Below are positions 1 through 7,424 of a stretch of DNA of 33,389 bases, piece by piece. Every line of letters begins with the position of its first letter. The stretch's first letter is position 1. Made by a program: the position numbers and the translations under genes. The notes beneath the pieces were generated by a model. That model saw nothing but the letters and a program-made list of their open reading frames with translations. It made no database searches and had not been told where the DNA came from. Origin of the DNA: Sphingomonas endophytica (lineage in GTDB: Bacteria; Pseudomonadota; Alphaproteobacteria; Sphingomonadales; Sphingomonadaceae); the NCBI RefSeq assembly GCF_001476895.1, contig NZ_LDTB01000062.1, positions 1-33,389 on the forward strand, in the 5' to 3' direction.

Positions 1-1
1 C

Positions 2-67
2 GCGATCGGCGCGATCGCGACCCTGTCGATGGTCGTCATACTCGCGCGCCGCGCGCCGCAACGCTGA
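2..67 (+). CDS. C-terminal end of a membrane protein (partial)
   Basis: An open frame enters from the left edge and stops at TGA 65-67. The 21 visible residues are a hydrophobic stretch (AIGAIATLSMVVILA) followed by a short basic tail (RRAPQR). That is how the last transmembrane helix and cytoplasmic tail of a transporter, for example an MFS permease, usually look. The strong terminator directly after it supports a real gene end. The family cannot be determined from so little sequence. A sugar or peptide permease would suit the neighbouring catabolic locus, but that is a guess. Confidence 0.5.
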   Translation, partial: AIGAIATLSMVVILARRAPQR

Positions 68-74
68 AGTCCCG

Positions 75-104
75 AAAAGCCGCGGAGGATCTCCGCGGCT
101 TTTT
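75..104 (+). terminator. Rho-independent terminator
   Basis: A perfect stem pairs 78-87 (AGCCGCGGAG) with 91-100 (CTCCGCGGCT) around a GAT loop, and a T run follows. The flanking A run 75-77 and T run 101-104 extend the pairing, so it could also work on the minus strand. It begins 8 bases after the stop codon of the partial membrane-protein gene. Confidence 0.88.
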
Positions 105-140
105 CTCTCCATGGGATCGCCGGAAACGCGCCCCCCCACC

Positions 141-180
141 CCTGCTCGTCACCCCCGCGAACGCCGGGGTGACGAGCAGG
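141..180. repeat. REP-like palindrome
   Basis: A perfect 15-base inverted repeat pairs 141-155 with 166-180 around a 10-base loop, with a CACCCC...GGGGTG core. It lies between the convergent ends of the partial gene and the TonB receptor. Similar CACCCC/GGGGTG or CCCCGG palindromes recur at other gene ends in this window, as expected for a dispersed REP family. It may also serve as a minus-strand transcription stop. Confidence 0.65.
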
Positions 181-194
181 AGTGAGAACCCCGA

Positions 195-3100
195 TCAGAA
201 CGTCACGGTCGCCCCGATCGCGATCTGCCGCCCGAGCGAGTCGTAGCGCTGCGGGATCGTGTTGTTGCGCGCCAGGCTGATATTGTACGAATTCGGCACG
301 AACGGCGCGACACGATCGAGCAGGTTGTTCGCGATCACACGCAGCGCGAACTGGCGGTTGACGTTGAACGTCAGCGCCAGGTCGAAATAATCCTGCGCAT
401 CGACCCGGTAATAGGTCTGCTGCACCCGGTCCGGGGTTCCGCCGATCGCGGCATCGCCCGAGTTGTTGGCGTTGGTCAGCGGGCCGACATGCCGCCAGTT
501 GAGCGAGGCGTTGAACACCCGGTCCGGGCTGCTCCACGTCGTGCGCAGGCCGTGCGACCATTTCGGGATCAACTGGCCGCAGCCGTTGCCGTAATAGCCG
601 GCGCAGTTCCGCTCCGGCTGGATCGGGGAGTCCTGCCCGCCGGCCAGCGTGGTGAGCGAGCCGGTGAAGCCCCAGTCGAACCGCCCGGCATTGCCCGCAT
701 CCAGGGTATATTGCGCCTGGAAGTCCCAGCCGCGCGCCAGCGAGCGATAGTAATTGGTCGTGCCGGCGCGGATGAAGCCGCTGGTCGGATTGTTCGCCGC
801 CGATGCGAACAAGGTACCGTTGGCGTCGCGGACGATACCGGAGCAGAAGAACGGATCGCCGCCCGAGCGCAGGCAGCCGTCGAGATAGTAATTGTCGTCG
901 TTGTAGCCGAGCGAATTGTCGATCTTGATCCGGTAGTAATCGACCGAGAAGGTCAGGCCGGGCACGAAGCTGGGCCGCGCGACGAAGCCATAGGTCTGCG
1001 TATAGGCGGTCTCCGGATCGGCGGTGAACCCGCCCGAGCGGATGGTGCAGCTGTTGTCCGGGCAGATCAGCGTCGGGCTGCCGTACAGCGCGTCGCTCAG
1101 CCCGGTCGCGCGGCACACATCGATCGAGGCGGCCGGCGGATTGAACGTCCCGTCGGCGTTGCGGGTCGGCGCGCAGAAGTCGCCGCGCTGCCCGCCCTGC
1201 TGGCCGAAGCTGATGTTGCGGGCCTGACGGATCTCCACGACGGTCGGCGCGCGTTGCGCCTTGTTGAACGAGGCGCGCAGCGTCAGGTCGCGGACCGGCG
1301 CCCACAGCCCTTCCGCCTTCCAGGTCGTGAACGTGTCGGGGTTGGTGCTGTACTTCGACACGCGGAAGCCGCCGTTGGCCTGCAACAGATGCGCGAACGG
1401 CTTGTCCTGGATCAGCGGCGCCTGAACCTCGATGTTCGATTCCCACACGTCCTGCGACGCGTCGAAATCCTGCCCTGCGTTCAACTGCCGGAAGCGCTCA
1501 TTCGCGGTCGCGCGGTAGCTGTCCTTGCGATATTCCGCGCCGAGCGCGATCGCCACGCCGTCATCGGCGAACGGCGAGGTAATACCGTACTCGCCCAGAT
1601 CACCGGTCACGTTCGCGGTCACGTCCCAGAGCGTGCCCACGCCGCGCGTCGTCGCCGGGTTGCCGGCGAGCAGATAGTTGAGCACCGCGCCATCATTGCC
1701 GGCGCTGAACGCGTCGAAGGGAATGCACCCCGCCGCGCCGGAGGCGCAGGTGGGCGTGCCGTTCACGTTCACGACGTTCAAGGCATTGTTGACGCGTGCG
1801 AAATCGGGGATGTCGCCGTAGCTGACGTCCTGCGTGTTGCGCGCATAGACGCCGCCGACGTCATAGGTCCATGCCGTCCCCACCTTGCCGCGTACACCCG
1901 CCGTCGCGCGCAGGCCACGATTGACATATTCGTCCAGCGTATAGGGCAGATTGTCGAACCGGTAACGCACGTCGAGCGGCGCCAGCGCAGTCGTTCCCGC
2001 CGCCGCGCCGCACAGCGCGCTCGCCTGCGACGCCGACAGGAACGGATTGTTGCAATTCACCTGGAACGGCTGGTTGCCATAGCTGCTGCTGCTCAGCACC
2101 CGCGTCGGATAGCGATTGTAGGACGTGTCCTCGAACCAGATCGCCGAGCCGTAGAGTTCCAGCTCCGGCGCCAGCGTCAGCGTCGCGAAGCCGCCCGCAT
2201 TGACGCGCTCCATGTCGCGCTGGAGCGGATAGCCGCGCCGGTCGAAGGCGTTGCTGGTGCCCTGCCCATAGGGCACGAACGTGCGTGAACCATCGGGATT
2301 GTTGATGAATTCCGGCTGCGACGCCGGATCGGAAACGTTGCCCGGCCGCACGAAGCCGCCCGGCGCATAGGAGGTGGTGGCGCATGACAGCGGGCCGTCC
2401 TTGGACAGTTGCTGCACCTCGCACGCCGAGGTCGAGCGCGCGCTGTACGGCACGAAATTCGCCTGGCGATAATTCACGAAGCCCATCAGGCTCAGCTTGT
2501 CGTCGAACAACTTCTTGCCCGCGGTCAGCGTGATGTCGCTGCGGCCGCCGTCGTTGACCAGCCCGCGCGGCGAGGCGAGGCCGGACGCGCGCGCCACCTG
2601 CGACGCGGTGCCGTCCCGATTCTGGTGGTTGTAGAAGCTGTAATTGCCGTCGATGCGGATGCCGTCGAAGCTGGGGCGCAGGATGAAATTGACCACGCCG
2701 GCCACCGCGTCAGAGCCATAAACGGACGATGCGCCCCCGGTCAGCACGTCGACTCGTTCCAGCAGCGACGGCGGGATGATGCCGGTGTCCTGTCCGTTCT
2801 GCGTGCCCAGCCGCTTGCCGTCGATCAGCACCAGCGTCCGCTCGAAGCCGAGGCTGCGCAGCTTGATCCGCTGGCGGCCATCCGAGTCCTGATAGTTCTG
2901 CTGGCTGTCCGGCGCGATTTGCGGAAGGCGGTTCAGCACCTCCTCGACGTTGAGCGGCGCCTGCGCACGGATGTCCTGCGCGGTGACCGAGGTGATCGGC
3001 GCGGCGCTCGCGACGTTCGGGCGCTGGATGCGCGAGCCGGTGACGACGACGTCGCCGGTGCTGGCCGGCGTCTCGATCGGCTCGCCCGCGATCGCGGTGC

Positions 3101-3218
3101 TGCGCTGCGCGGCGGCGTCGCTGTCGCCCGGCGCGGCGACCTGCGCCAGCGCGGGCGAGGCGAGCAACAGGGCGCCTGCGAGGGCCGTTACCGATACGCT
3201 ATGACTGAGGACGGACAT
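195..3218 (-). CDS. TonB-dependent receptor, cysteine-rich type
   Basis: This encodes a 1007-residue outer-membrane receptor expected to import a large substrate using TonB energy. A Sec signal peptide occupies about residues 1-26 (ends SPALAQ). A TonB-box-like DVVVTGSRI segment follows, then a plug domain (about 70-190, with LVLIDGKRL and GGASSVYGSDAVAGVVNFI) and a long beta-barrel ending in the aromatic residue expected of an outer-membrane protein (ATVTF). Fourteen cysteines occur as seven close pairs, for example ICPDNSC, which suggests disulfide-locked surface loops. A GGAG lies ahead of the ATG at 3218. The gene is divergent from glycosylasparaginase and shares two putative operators with it, so N-glycan or glycopeptide uptake is a reasonable inference. 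The substrate is not shown by the sequence. Confidence 0.92.
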   Translation of the reverse strand: MSVLSHSVSVTALAGALLLASPALAQVAAPGDSDAAAQRSTAIAGEPIETPASTGDVVVTGSRIQRPNVASAAPITSVTAQDIRAQAPLNVEEVLNRLPQIAPDSQQNYQDSDGRQRIKLRSLGFERTLVLIDGKRLGTQNGQDTGIIPPSLLERVDVLTGGASSVYGSDAVAGVVNFILRPSFDGIRIDGNYSFYNHQNRDGTASQVARASGLASPRGLVNDGGRSDITLTAGKKLFDDKLSLMGFVNYRQANFVPYSARSTSACEVQQLSKDGPLSCATTSYAPGGFVRPGNVSDPASQPEFINNPDGSRTFVPYGQGTSNAFDRRGYPLQRDMERVNAGGFATLTLAPELELYGSAIWFEDTSYNRYPTRVLSSSSYGNQPFQVNCNNPFLSASQASALCGAAAGTTALAPLDVRYRFDNLPYTLDEYVNRGLRATAGVRGKVGTAWTYDVGGVYARNTQDVSYGDIPDFARVNNALNVVNVNGTPTCASGAAGCIPFDAFSAGNDGAVLNYLLAGNPATTRGVGTLWDVTANVTGDLGEYGITSPFADDGVAIALGAEYRKDSYRATANERFRQLNAGQDFDASQDVWESNIEVQAPLIQDKPFAHLLQANGGFRVSKYSTNPDTFTTWKAEGLWAPVRDLTLRASFNKAQRAPTVVEIRQARNISFGQQGGQRGDFCAPTRNADGTFNPPAASIDVCRATGLSDALYGSPTLICPDNSCTIRSGGFTADPETAYTQTYGFVARPSFVPGLTFSVDYYRIKIDNSLGYNDDNYYLDGCLRSGGDPFFCSGIVRDANGTLFASAANNPTSGFIRAGTTNYYRSLARGWDFQAQYTLDAGNAGRFDWGFTGSLTTLAGGQDSPIQPERNCAGYYGNGCGQLIPKWSHGLRTTWSSPDRVFNASLNWRHVGPLTNANNSGDAAIGGTPDRVQQTYYRVDAQDYFDLALTFNVNRQFALRVIANNLLDRVAPFVPNSYNISLARNNTIPQRYDSLGRQIAIGATVTF

Positions 3219-3263
3219 CGACTGCTCCCGTATATCTAATTGTTTCTGATGATTTAATTATTC

Positions 3264-3285
3264 CTGTTGGTTGCAGGAGCCGATC
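3264..3285. promoter_or_regulatory. Putative GntR operator, site 1
   Basis: TTGGT at 3267-3271 is followed by the spacer TGCAGG at 3272-3277. The spacer is identical to that in the site at 3318-3339, and the arrangement resembles TTGGT-TACAGG ahead of the second TonB receptor. The right half (AGCCG) is degenerate. It lies close to the 5' end of the minus-strand TonB receptor, inside the divergent promoter region. Assignment to the locus GntR regulator is inference. Confidence 0.35.
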
Positions 3286-3305
3286 GCTGTCGTCAATACC
3301 TTAAT

Positions 3306-3339
3306 ATAACCAAGCACATAACCAATGCAGGTTGGCATT
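3306..3339. promoter_or_regulatory. Putative GntR operator, site 2 (divergent promoter)
   Basis: ATAACCAA occurs twice with a 12-base period (3306-3313 and 3318-3325). The second copy continues as ACCAA-TGCAGG-TTGG, an inverted repeat with a six-base spacer. It lies between the receptor start (3218) and the glycosylasparaginase start (3397), so one regulator could control both directions. It shares the half-site and the spacer ending in AGG with sites near 5156, 12646 and 15693. Confidence 0.45.
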
Positions 3340-3396
3340 GCGACCGGCGATGGGACGTGCATGGTAAAGGTCGAGACGATGGGCGGAGGGACGGAC

Positions 3397-4404
3397 ATGA
3401 CGAATCGGCGGTCGGTGATGACCGGGCTGGCGGCGCTGGGCGCGGCTGCGCCGCTGAGCGCGCGGGCCGTGTCCGGCGAGGCGACGATGATCGTATCGAC
3501 GTGGGATTTCGGCGCCGCCGCCAATGAGGCCGCGTTCGCCGCGATGAAGGCGGGCGGATCGCTGATCGACATGGTCGAGGCGGGGGCGAAGGTGCCCGAG
3601 GCCGATCCCGCCAATCACTCGGTCGGCTATGGCGGCTATCCCGATCGCGACGGCCACGTCACGCTCGACGCGGTCATCATGGACGATGCCGGCGGGGTCG
3701 GCGCGGTCGCGGTGCTGGAGGATACGGTCCATGCGATCTCGGTCGCGCGGCGCGTGATGGAAAAGACCCCGCACACGTTGCTGGCCGGCGACGGCGCGAC
3801 GCGGTTCGCGCGCGAGCAGGGCTTCCCCAAGCAGAACCTGCTGACCCCCGAGGCCGAACAGGCGTGGCGCGAATGGCTGAAGACCGCGCAGTATCAGCCG
3901 GTCGCCAACAGCGAGACGGGGACGTACGGCACACAGCGGCACGTGACGCCCGGCGGCGCGCTGGACCATGACACGATCGGCCTGCTCGCGCGCGATGCCA
4001 GCGGACGGATGGCGGGCGCGTGCACGACCTCCGGCATGGCGTTCAAGATGCGCGGCCGCGTCGGGGATTCGCCGCAGGTCGGCGCGGGCCTGTATGTCGA
4101 ACGCGGCGTCGGGGCGGCGACCTCGACCGGGCTGGGCGAGGAAGTGACGCGCGTGTCCGGAACCGCGCGCGTCGTCGCGTCGATGCGGGCCGGCATGACG
4201 GCGCAGAAGGCGTGCGAGGAAGTGGTCCGCCATATCGCGAGACTGCGCGGCGACGCGATCAAGGGCGTGCAGGTCGGCTTTCTCGCGCTCGATCCGCGCG
4301 GGAATGTCGGGGCGTTCTGCCTGTTGCCGGGCTTCACCTATGCCGTCACCGATGCCGCCGGACGCACCGTCGTTCGCAAGGCCGCATCGCTGTTCGCGGC
4401 ATGA
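3397..4404 (+). CDS. Glycosylasparaginase (N4-GlcNAc-L-asparaginase), Tat-exported
   Basis: This is a 335-residue Ntn-hydrolase that cleaves the bond between the innermost GlcNAc and asparagine, the last step of N-glycan breakdown. The HDTIG motif places the autoproteolysis site and catalytic nucleophile at Thr193 (3973-3975). The substrate-pocket segments TTSGMAFKMRGRVGDSP and GLGEEV are typical of the family. The N-terminus MTNRRSVMTGLAALGAAAPLSARA looks like a Tat signal with an ARA cleavage site, so the enzyme should act in the periplasm. The start at 3397 was chosen over upstream ATG 3325 because GGAGGG (3385-3390) lies 6 bases ahead and the signal peptide starts there. The stop overlaps the cutC start (ATGA). 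Activity on GlcNAc-Asn is family knowledge. Confidence 0.9.
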   Translation: MTNRRSVMTGLAALGAAAPLSARAVSGEATMIVSTWDFGAAANEAAFAAMKAGGSLIDMVEAGAKVPEADPANHSVGYGGYPDRDGHVTLDAVIMDDAGGVGAVAVLEDTVHAISVARRVMEKTPHTLLAGDGATRFAREQGFPKQNLLTPEAEQAWREWLKTAQYQPVANSETGTYGTQRHVTPGGALDHDTIGLLARDASGRMAGACTTSGMAFKMRGRVGDSPQVGAGLYVERGVGAATSTGLGEEVTRVSGTARVVASMRAGMTAQKACEEVVRHIARLRGDAIKGVQVGFLALDPRGNVGAFCLLPGFTYAVTDAAGRTVVRKAASLFAA

Positions 4405-5153
4405 CACGCACCACGCTGGAAGTCTGCGTCGAGGATGCGCACGGCATCGCGGCGGCGGTGGGCGGTGGCGCGGACCGGATCGAGCTGTGCGCCGCGCTCG
4501 ACGTCGGCGGGTTGACGCCGCCCGCGTCGCTGGTGCGCGCGGCGGCCCAGGCGCCGCTGCCGGTGCATCTGCTCGCCCGCCCGCGCGCCGGGGGCTTCGT
4601 GTACGATGCCGCCGACCGGGCGCTGGTCGCCGAGGACATCCGCACCGCCGCGGAGGCGGGGCTGGCGGGCGTGGTGATCGGCGCCAGCCGGGAGGACGGG
4701 CGGCTCGACACCGACCTGCTGGCGCGCTGGATCGCGTTCTCGCGCGATCTGGGAGAGGCGCGCGGCACGCCGCTGTCGCTGACGCTGCACCGCGCGTTCG
4801 ACCTGGTGCCCGACCTGCCCACCGCGCTGGACGAGGCGGTGGCGCTGGGGTTCGAGCGTATCCTGACCTCGGGTGGCGCGCCGCTGGCGGTGGATGGCGG
4901 CGACATGCTGGCCACGTTGGTGGCGCGCGCGGGTGATCGGATCACGATCCTCGCCGGCAGCGGTGTTTCCGCGACCACGCTGCCCGCGATCCTGTCCACC
5001 GGCGTGCGCGAGGTTCATGCCTCGTGCCGCGCGCCGCTGCCCGCCGCCGACCCGATGCTGGCACGTTTCGGGTTCGCAGCGGTTGGCGCGAAGGCGACCG
5101 ATGCCGCGACAGTGACCGAACTGGTGCATTTTCTGCGCGCCGACCGCTCTTGA
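4401..5153 (+). CDS. cutC: CutC family protein (TIM barrel)
   Basis: This 250-residue protein carries the CutC family signatures GADRIELCAALDVGGLTPP near the N-terminus, HLLARPRAGGFVY, GVVIGASREDGRLD, LHRAFD and GFERILTSGG, and is full length for the family. CutC was named for copper homeostasis in E. coli, but that role is disputed and the biochemical function is uncertain. It has no signal peptide, so it should be cytoplasmic. It is translationally coupled to glycosylasparaginase through a four-base ATGA overlap, and no copper genes lie nearby. This points to a role in handling a glycan-derived compound, perhaps from GlcNAc-asparagine cleavage. That role is inference. The family assignment is firm. 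Confidence 0.9.
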   Translation: MTRTTLEVCVEDAHGIAAAVGGGADRIELCAALDVGGLTPPASLVRAAAQAPLPVHLLARPRAGGFVYDAADRALVAEDIRTAAEAGLAGVVIGASREDGRLDTDLLARWIAFSRDLGEARGTPLSLTLHRAFDLVPDLPTALDEAVALGFERILTSGGAPLAVDGGDMLATLVARAGDRITILAGSGVSATTLPAILSTGVREVHASCRAPLPAADPMLARFGFAAVGAKATDAATVTELVHFLRADRS

Positions 5154-5155
5154 AT

Positions 5156-5177
5156 AATACCAATCTAGGACTTAAGC
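5156..5177. promoter_or_regulatory. Putative GntR operator, site 3 (nag operon)
   Basis: ACCAA at 5159-5163, spacer TCTAGG at 5164-5169, then ACTTAAG. It lies in the 83-base gap between cutC and the NagB-II gene, the only sizeable gap in this run, so the nag operon probably has its own regulated promoter here. The left half and AGG-ending spacer match the site ahead of the GH20 gene (ACCAA-AACAGG-ACCAA). Confidence 0.42.
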
Positions 5178-5236
5178 CGTCATCATCGGAGGCGGCGCGC
5201 CGTGCTGACCCCGATGTGAGGGAGCTTCATTCCGAC

Positions 5237-6274
5237 ATGGTCGATCAGCCCGACAGCACGTTGATGTTCGCCGAAGCCGGCGAGGCCGCCGCCGCCGTGG
5301 CGCGGATGATCGATGCCAATCGCGACACGCTGCGCACGCTGGCCGCGCATCTGCGCGCGAACCCGCCCGCCGTCGTCGTGACCTGCGCGCGCGGCTCGTC
5401 GGATCACGCCGCGACCTTCGGCAAATATCTGATCGAGACAATGGTCGGCGTGCCGGTCGCCTCCGCCGCCCCCTCGGTCGTGTCGATCTATGACGCGACG
5501 GTGAAGACCCCCACCGCGCCGCTGTGCATCGCGATCTCGCAGAGCGGGCGCAGCCCGGACCTGCTCGCCACCGTCGCCGCGCAGAAGGCGGCGGGCGCGC
5601 ATGTCGTGGCGCTCGTCAACGACACAACCTCCCCGCTGGCCGAGGCCGCCGACACGCTGGTGCCGCTGATGGCCGGCCCGGAAAAGTCGGTCGCCGCGAC
5701 CAAATCCTACATCACCGCACTCGCCGCCCAGGCGTTGCTGGTCGCCGAATGGGCCGACGACGCGACGCTGCGCGACGCGGTGGCACGCCTGCCGGAGCGG
5801 CTGGCCGAGGCATGGGCGCTCGACTGGAGCGAGGTGGTCGACATGCTGGTCGACGCCAACAACCTGTTCGTGATCGGGCGCGGGCTGGGCTTCGGCATCG
5901 CGCAGGAAGCGGCGCTGAAGCTCAAGGAAACCTGCGCGCTCCATGCCGAGGCGTTCAGCGCCGCCGAAGTCCGCCACGGCCCGATGGCGATCGTCAACGA
6001 AGGCTTTCCGCTGATCGCCTTCGCCACCTCCGATGCCGCCGGCGACGGCGTGCGCGAGGCGGCGGCGGAATTCGCCGGGCGCGGCGCGCGCGTCGCGCTG
6101 GCCGATGCGCGCGCGAACGGCGACAGCCACCCGCCCGCGCTGACCGATCATCCGGCGATCGAGCCCATCCTGTCGATCCAGAGCTTCTACCGGATGGCCA
6201 ATGCGCTGTCGGTCGCACGCGGGCTCGATCCCGACGCCCCCCTCCACCTGAGCAAGGTCACGCGCACGCTATGA
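5237..6274 (+). CDS. nagB-II: Glucosamine-6-phosphate deaminase, NagB-II type (double SIS domain)
   Basis: This 345-residue protein resembles the isomerase half of GlmS without the glutaminase domain. It has two SIS domains (about 40-170 and 195-330) with the sugar-phosphate motifs CARGSSDHAATFGKYLIE, SQSGRSPDL and EVRHGPM. Beside nagA and a GlcNAc PTS, this architecture identifies the NagB-II deaminase, which converts glucosamine-6-phosphate to fructose-6-phosphate and ammonia in the cytoplasm. It replaces the classical NagB. ATG 5237 is preferred: GAGGGAG lies upstream, though about 13 bases away, and the N-terminus then fits the family. In-frame GTG 5216 is an alternative. The stop overlaps the nagA start (ATGA). 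A GlmS-like synthase is ruled out by the missing N-terminal glutaminase. Confidence 0.88.
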   Translation: MVDQPDSTLMFAEAGEAAAAVARMIDANRDTLRTLAAHLRANPPAVVVTCARGSSDHAATFGKYLIETMVGVPVASAAPSVVSIYDATVKTPTAPLCIAISQSGRSPDLLATVAAQKAAGAHVVALVNDTTSPLAEAADTLVPLMAGPEKSVAATKSYITALAAQALLVAEWADDATLRDAVARLPERLAEAWALDWSEVVDMLVDANNLFVIGRGLGFGIAQEAALKLKETCALHAEAFSAAEVRHGPMAIVNEGFPLIAFATSDAAGDGVREAAAEFAGRGARVALADARANGDSHPPALTDHPAIEPILSIQSFYRMANALSVARGLDPDAPLHLSKVTRTL

Positions 6275-7401
6275 CGCGGCACAGCTTCACCAACGGCCAT
6301 GTCGTCACCCCTTCGGACACGCTCGATGCGGCGACGTTCGAGGTCGAGAACGGCGTCATCACCGCGATCCACGCCGTGGCGGACGCTGATGCTACCGATC
6401 TCGACGGCGGCTGGGTGATGCCGGGCTTCATCGACACGCAGGTGAACGGCGGCGGCGGCGTGCTGTTCAACGACACGCCGACCGTCGAGGGGATTGCCGC
6501 CATCGCCGCCGCGCACGCGCGTTACGGCACGACCGCGCTGCTGCCGACGCTGATCAGCGACACGCCCGACGTGATCGGGCGCGGGCTGGACGCGGTGGAT
6601 GCCGCGATCGCCGCGGGCGTGCCCGGCGTCGTCGGCATCCATGTCGAGGGGCCGATCCTGAACGTCGCGCGCAAGGGCATCCACGATGCCGCGCGCTTCC
6701 GCCTGCTCGACGACGAGATGCTGGCGCTGCTCAGCGCGCCGCGTCGCGGCAAGGTGATGGTGACGCTCGCCCCCGAGCAGGTGCCCGTCGAGCGGATCGC
6801 CGCACTGGCCGAAGCGGGCGTGCTGGTCTGCCTGGGGCATACCGATGCCGATTACGCGACGGCGACCGCCGCCTTCGCCGCCGGCGTGACGGGGGTGACG
6901 CACCTCTACAACGCCATGTCCCCGCTGAAGCACCGCGCGCCCGGCGTGGTCGGGGCGTGCCTGGACAACCAGACCGCCTATTGCGGGATCATCGTTGACG
7001 GCTTCCATGTCGATGACGCGCCCTTGCGGATCGCGTTGCGCGCGCGTCCTGCCGACCGCTTCATGCTGGTGACGGATGCGATGCCGTGCGTCGGGGCGGA
7101 GACCAAGGACTTCGTGATGCAGGGGCAGCACATCCATGTCGAGGGCGGCCGCGCCGTCGGCACTGACGGCACGCTCGCCGGCTCCGACCTCGACATGGCG
7201 GGCGCGGTGCGCGGCGCGGTGACGCGGCTCGGGCTGTCGCCCGAGGAAGCGGCGGGGCTGGCGGCGACCAGCCCGGCGGCGTTCCTGGGGCTGACCCATG
7301 AGCGCGGGACGCTGGCGGTCGGGCAGCGCGCCGACTGGGCGATCCTGACCCGCGACCTGCACCCCGCCAGCACCTGGATCGGCGCACAGCCGGTCGCCTG
7401 A
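6271..7401 (+). CDS. nagA: N-acetylglucosamine-6-phosphate deacetylase
   Basis: This 376-residue amidohydrolase removes the acetyl group from GlcNAc-6-phosphate to give glucosamine-6-phosphate for the preceding deaminase. The first metal motif is FIDTQVNGGGG, with Gln and Asn in place of the usual HxH, as in E. coli NagA. The remaining ligands are visible as HVEGP (Glu), CLGHTDADY and THLYNAMSPL (His), and LVTDAMP (catalytic Asp). The substrate-binding RKGIH segment is also present. A mononuclear metal site is expected from this pattern. The ATG overlaps the nagB-II stop by four bases, and nagF starts 23 bases after its stop, so the genes form one operon. Confidence 0.95.
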   Translation: MTRHSFTNGHVVTPSDTLDAATFEVENGVITAIHAVADADATDLDGGWVMPGFIDTQVNGGGGVLFNDTPTVEGIAAIAAAHARYGTTALLPTLISDTPDVIGRGLDAVDAAIAAGVPGVVGIHVEGPILNVARKGIHDAARFRLLDDEMLALLSAPRRGKVMVTLAPEQVPVERIAALAEAGVLVCLGHTDADYATATAAFAAGVTGVTHLYNAMSPLKHRAPGVVGACLDNQTAYCGIIVDGFHVDDAPLRIALRARPADRFMLVTDAMPCVGAETKDFVMQGQHIHVEGGRAVGTDGTLAGSDLDMAGAVRGAVTRLGLSPEEAAGLAATSPAAFLGLTHERGTLAVGQRADWAILTRDLHPASTWIGAQPVA

Positions 7402-7424
7402 CCCCTTTGTCCATCGGAGCCGCC

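Noticed and set aside
489..2288. Long plus-strand open frame (599 codons) opposite the first TonB receptor
   Set aside because: Its composition is Arg/Ala-rich and low in complexity, as expected for the antisense of a high-GC gene; no domain or ribosome site, and the receptor on the other strand is unmistakable.
3325..3396. Upstream in-frame ATGs for glycosylasparaginase
   Set aside because: They would add residues in front of a clear Tat signal peptide and lack a ribosome site as good as GGAGGG before 3397.
5237..6274. NagB-II gene read as a GlmS glucosamine synthase
   Set aside because: The N-terminal glutaminase domain with catalytic Cys is absent and the gene lies in a GlcNAc catabolic operon.
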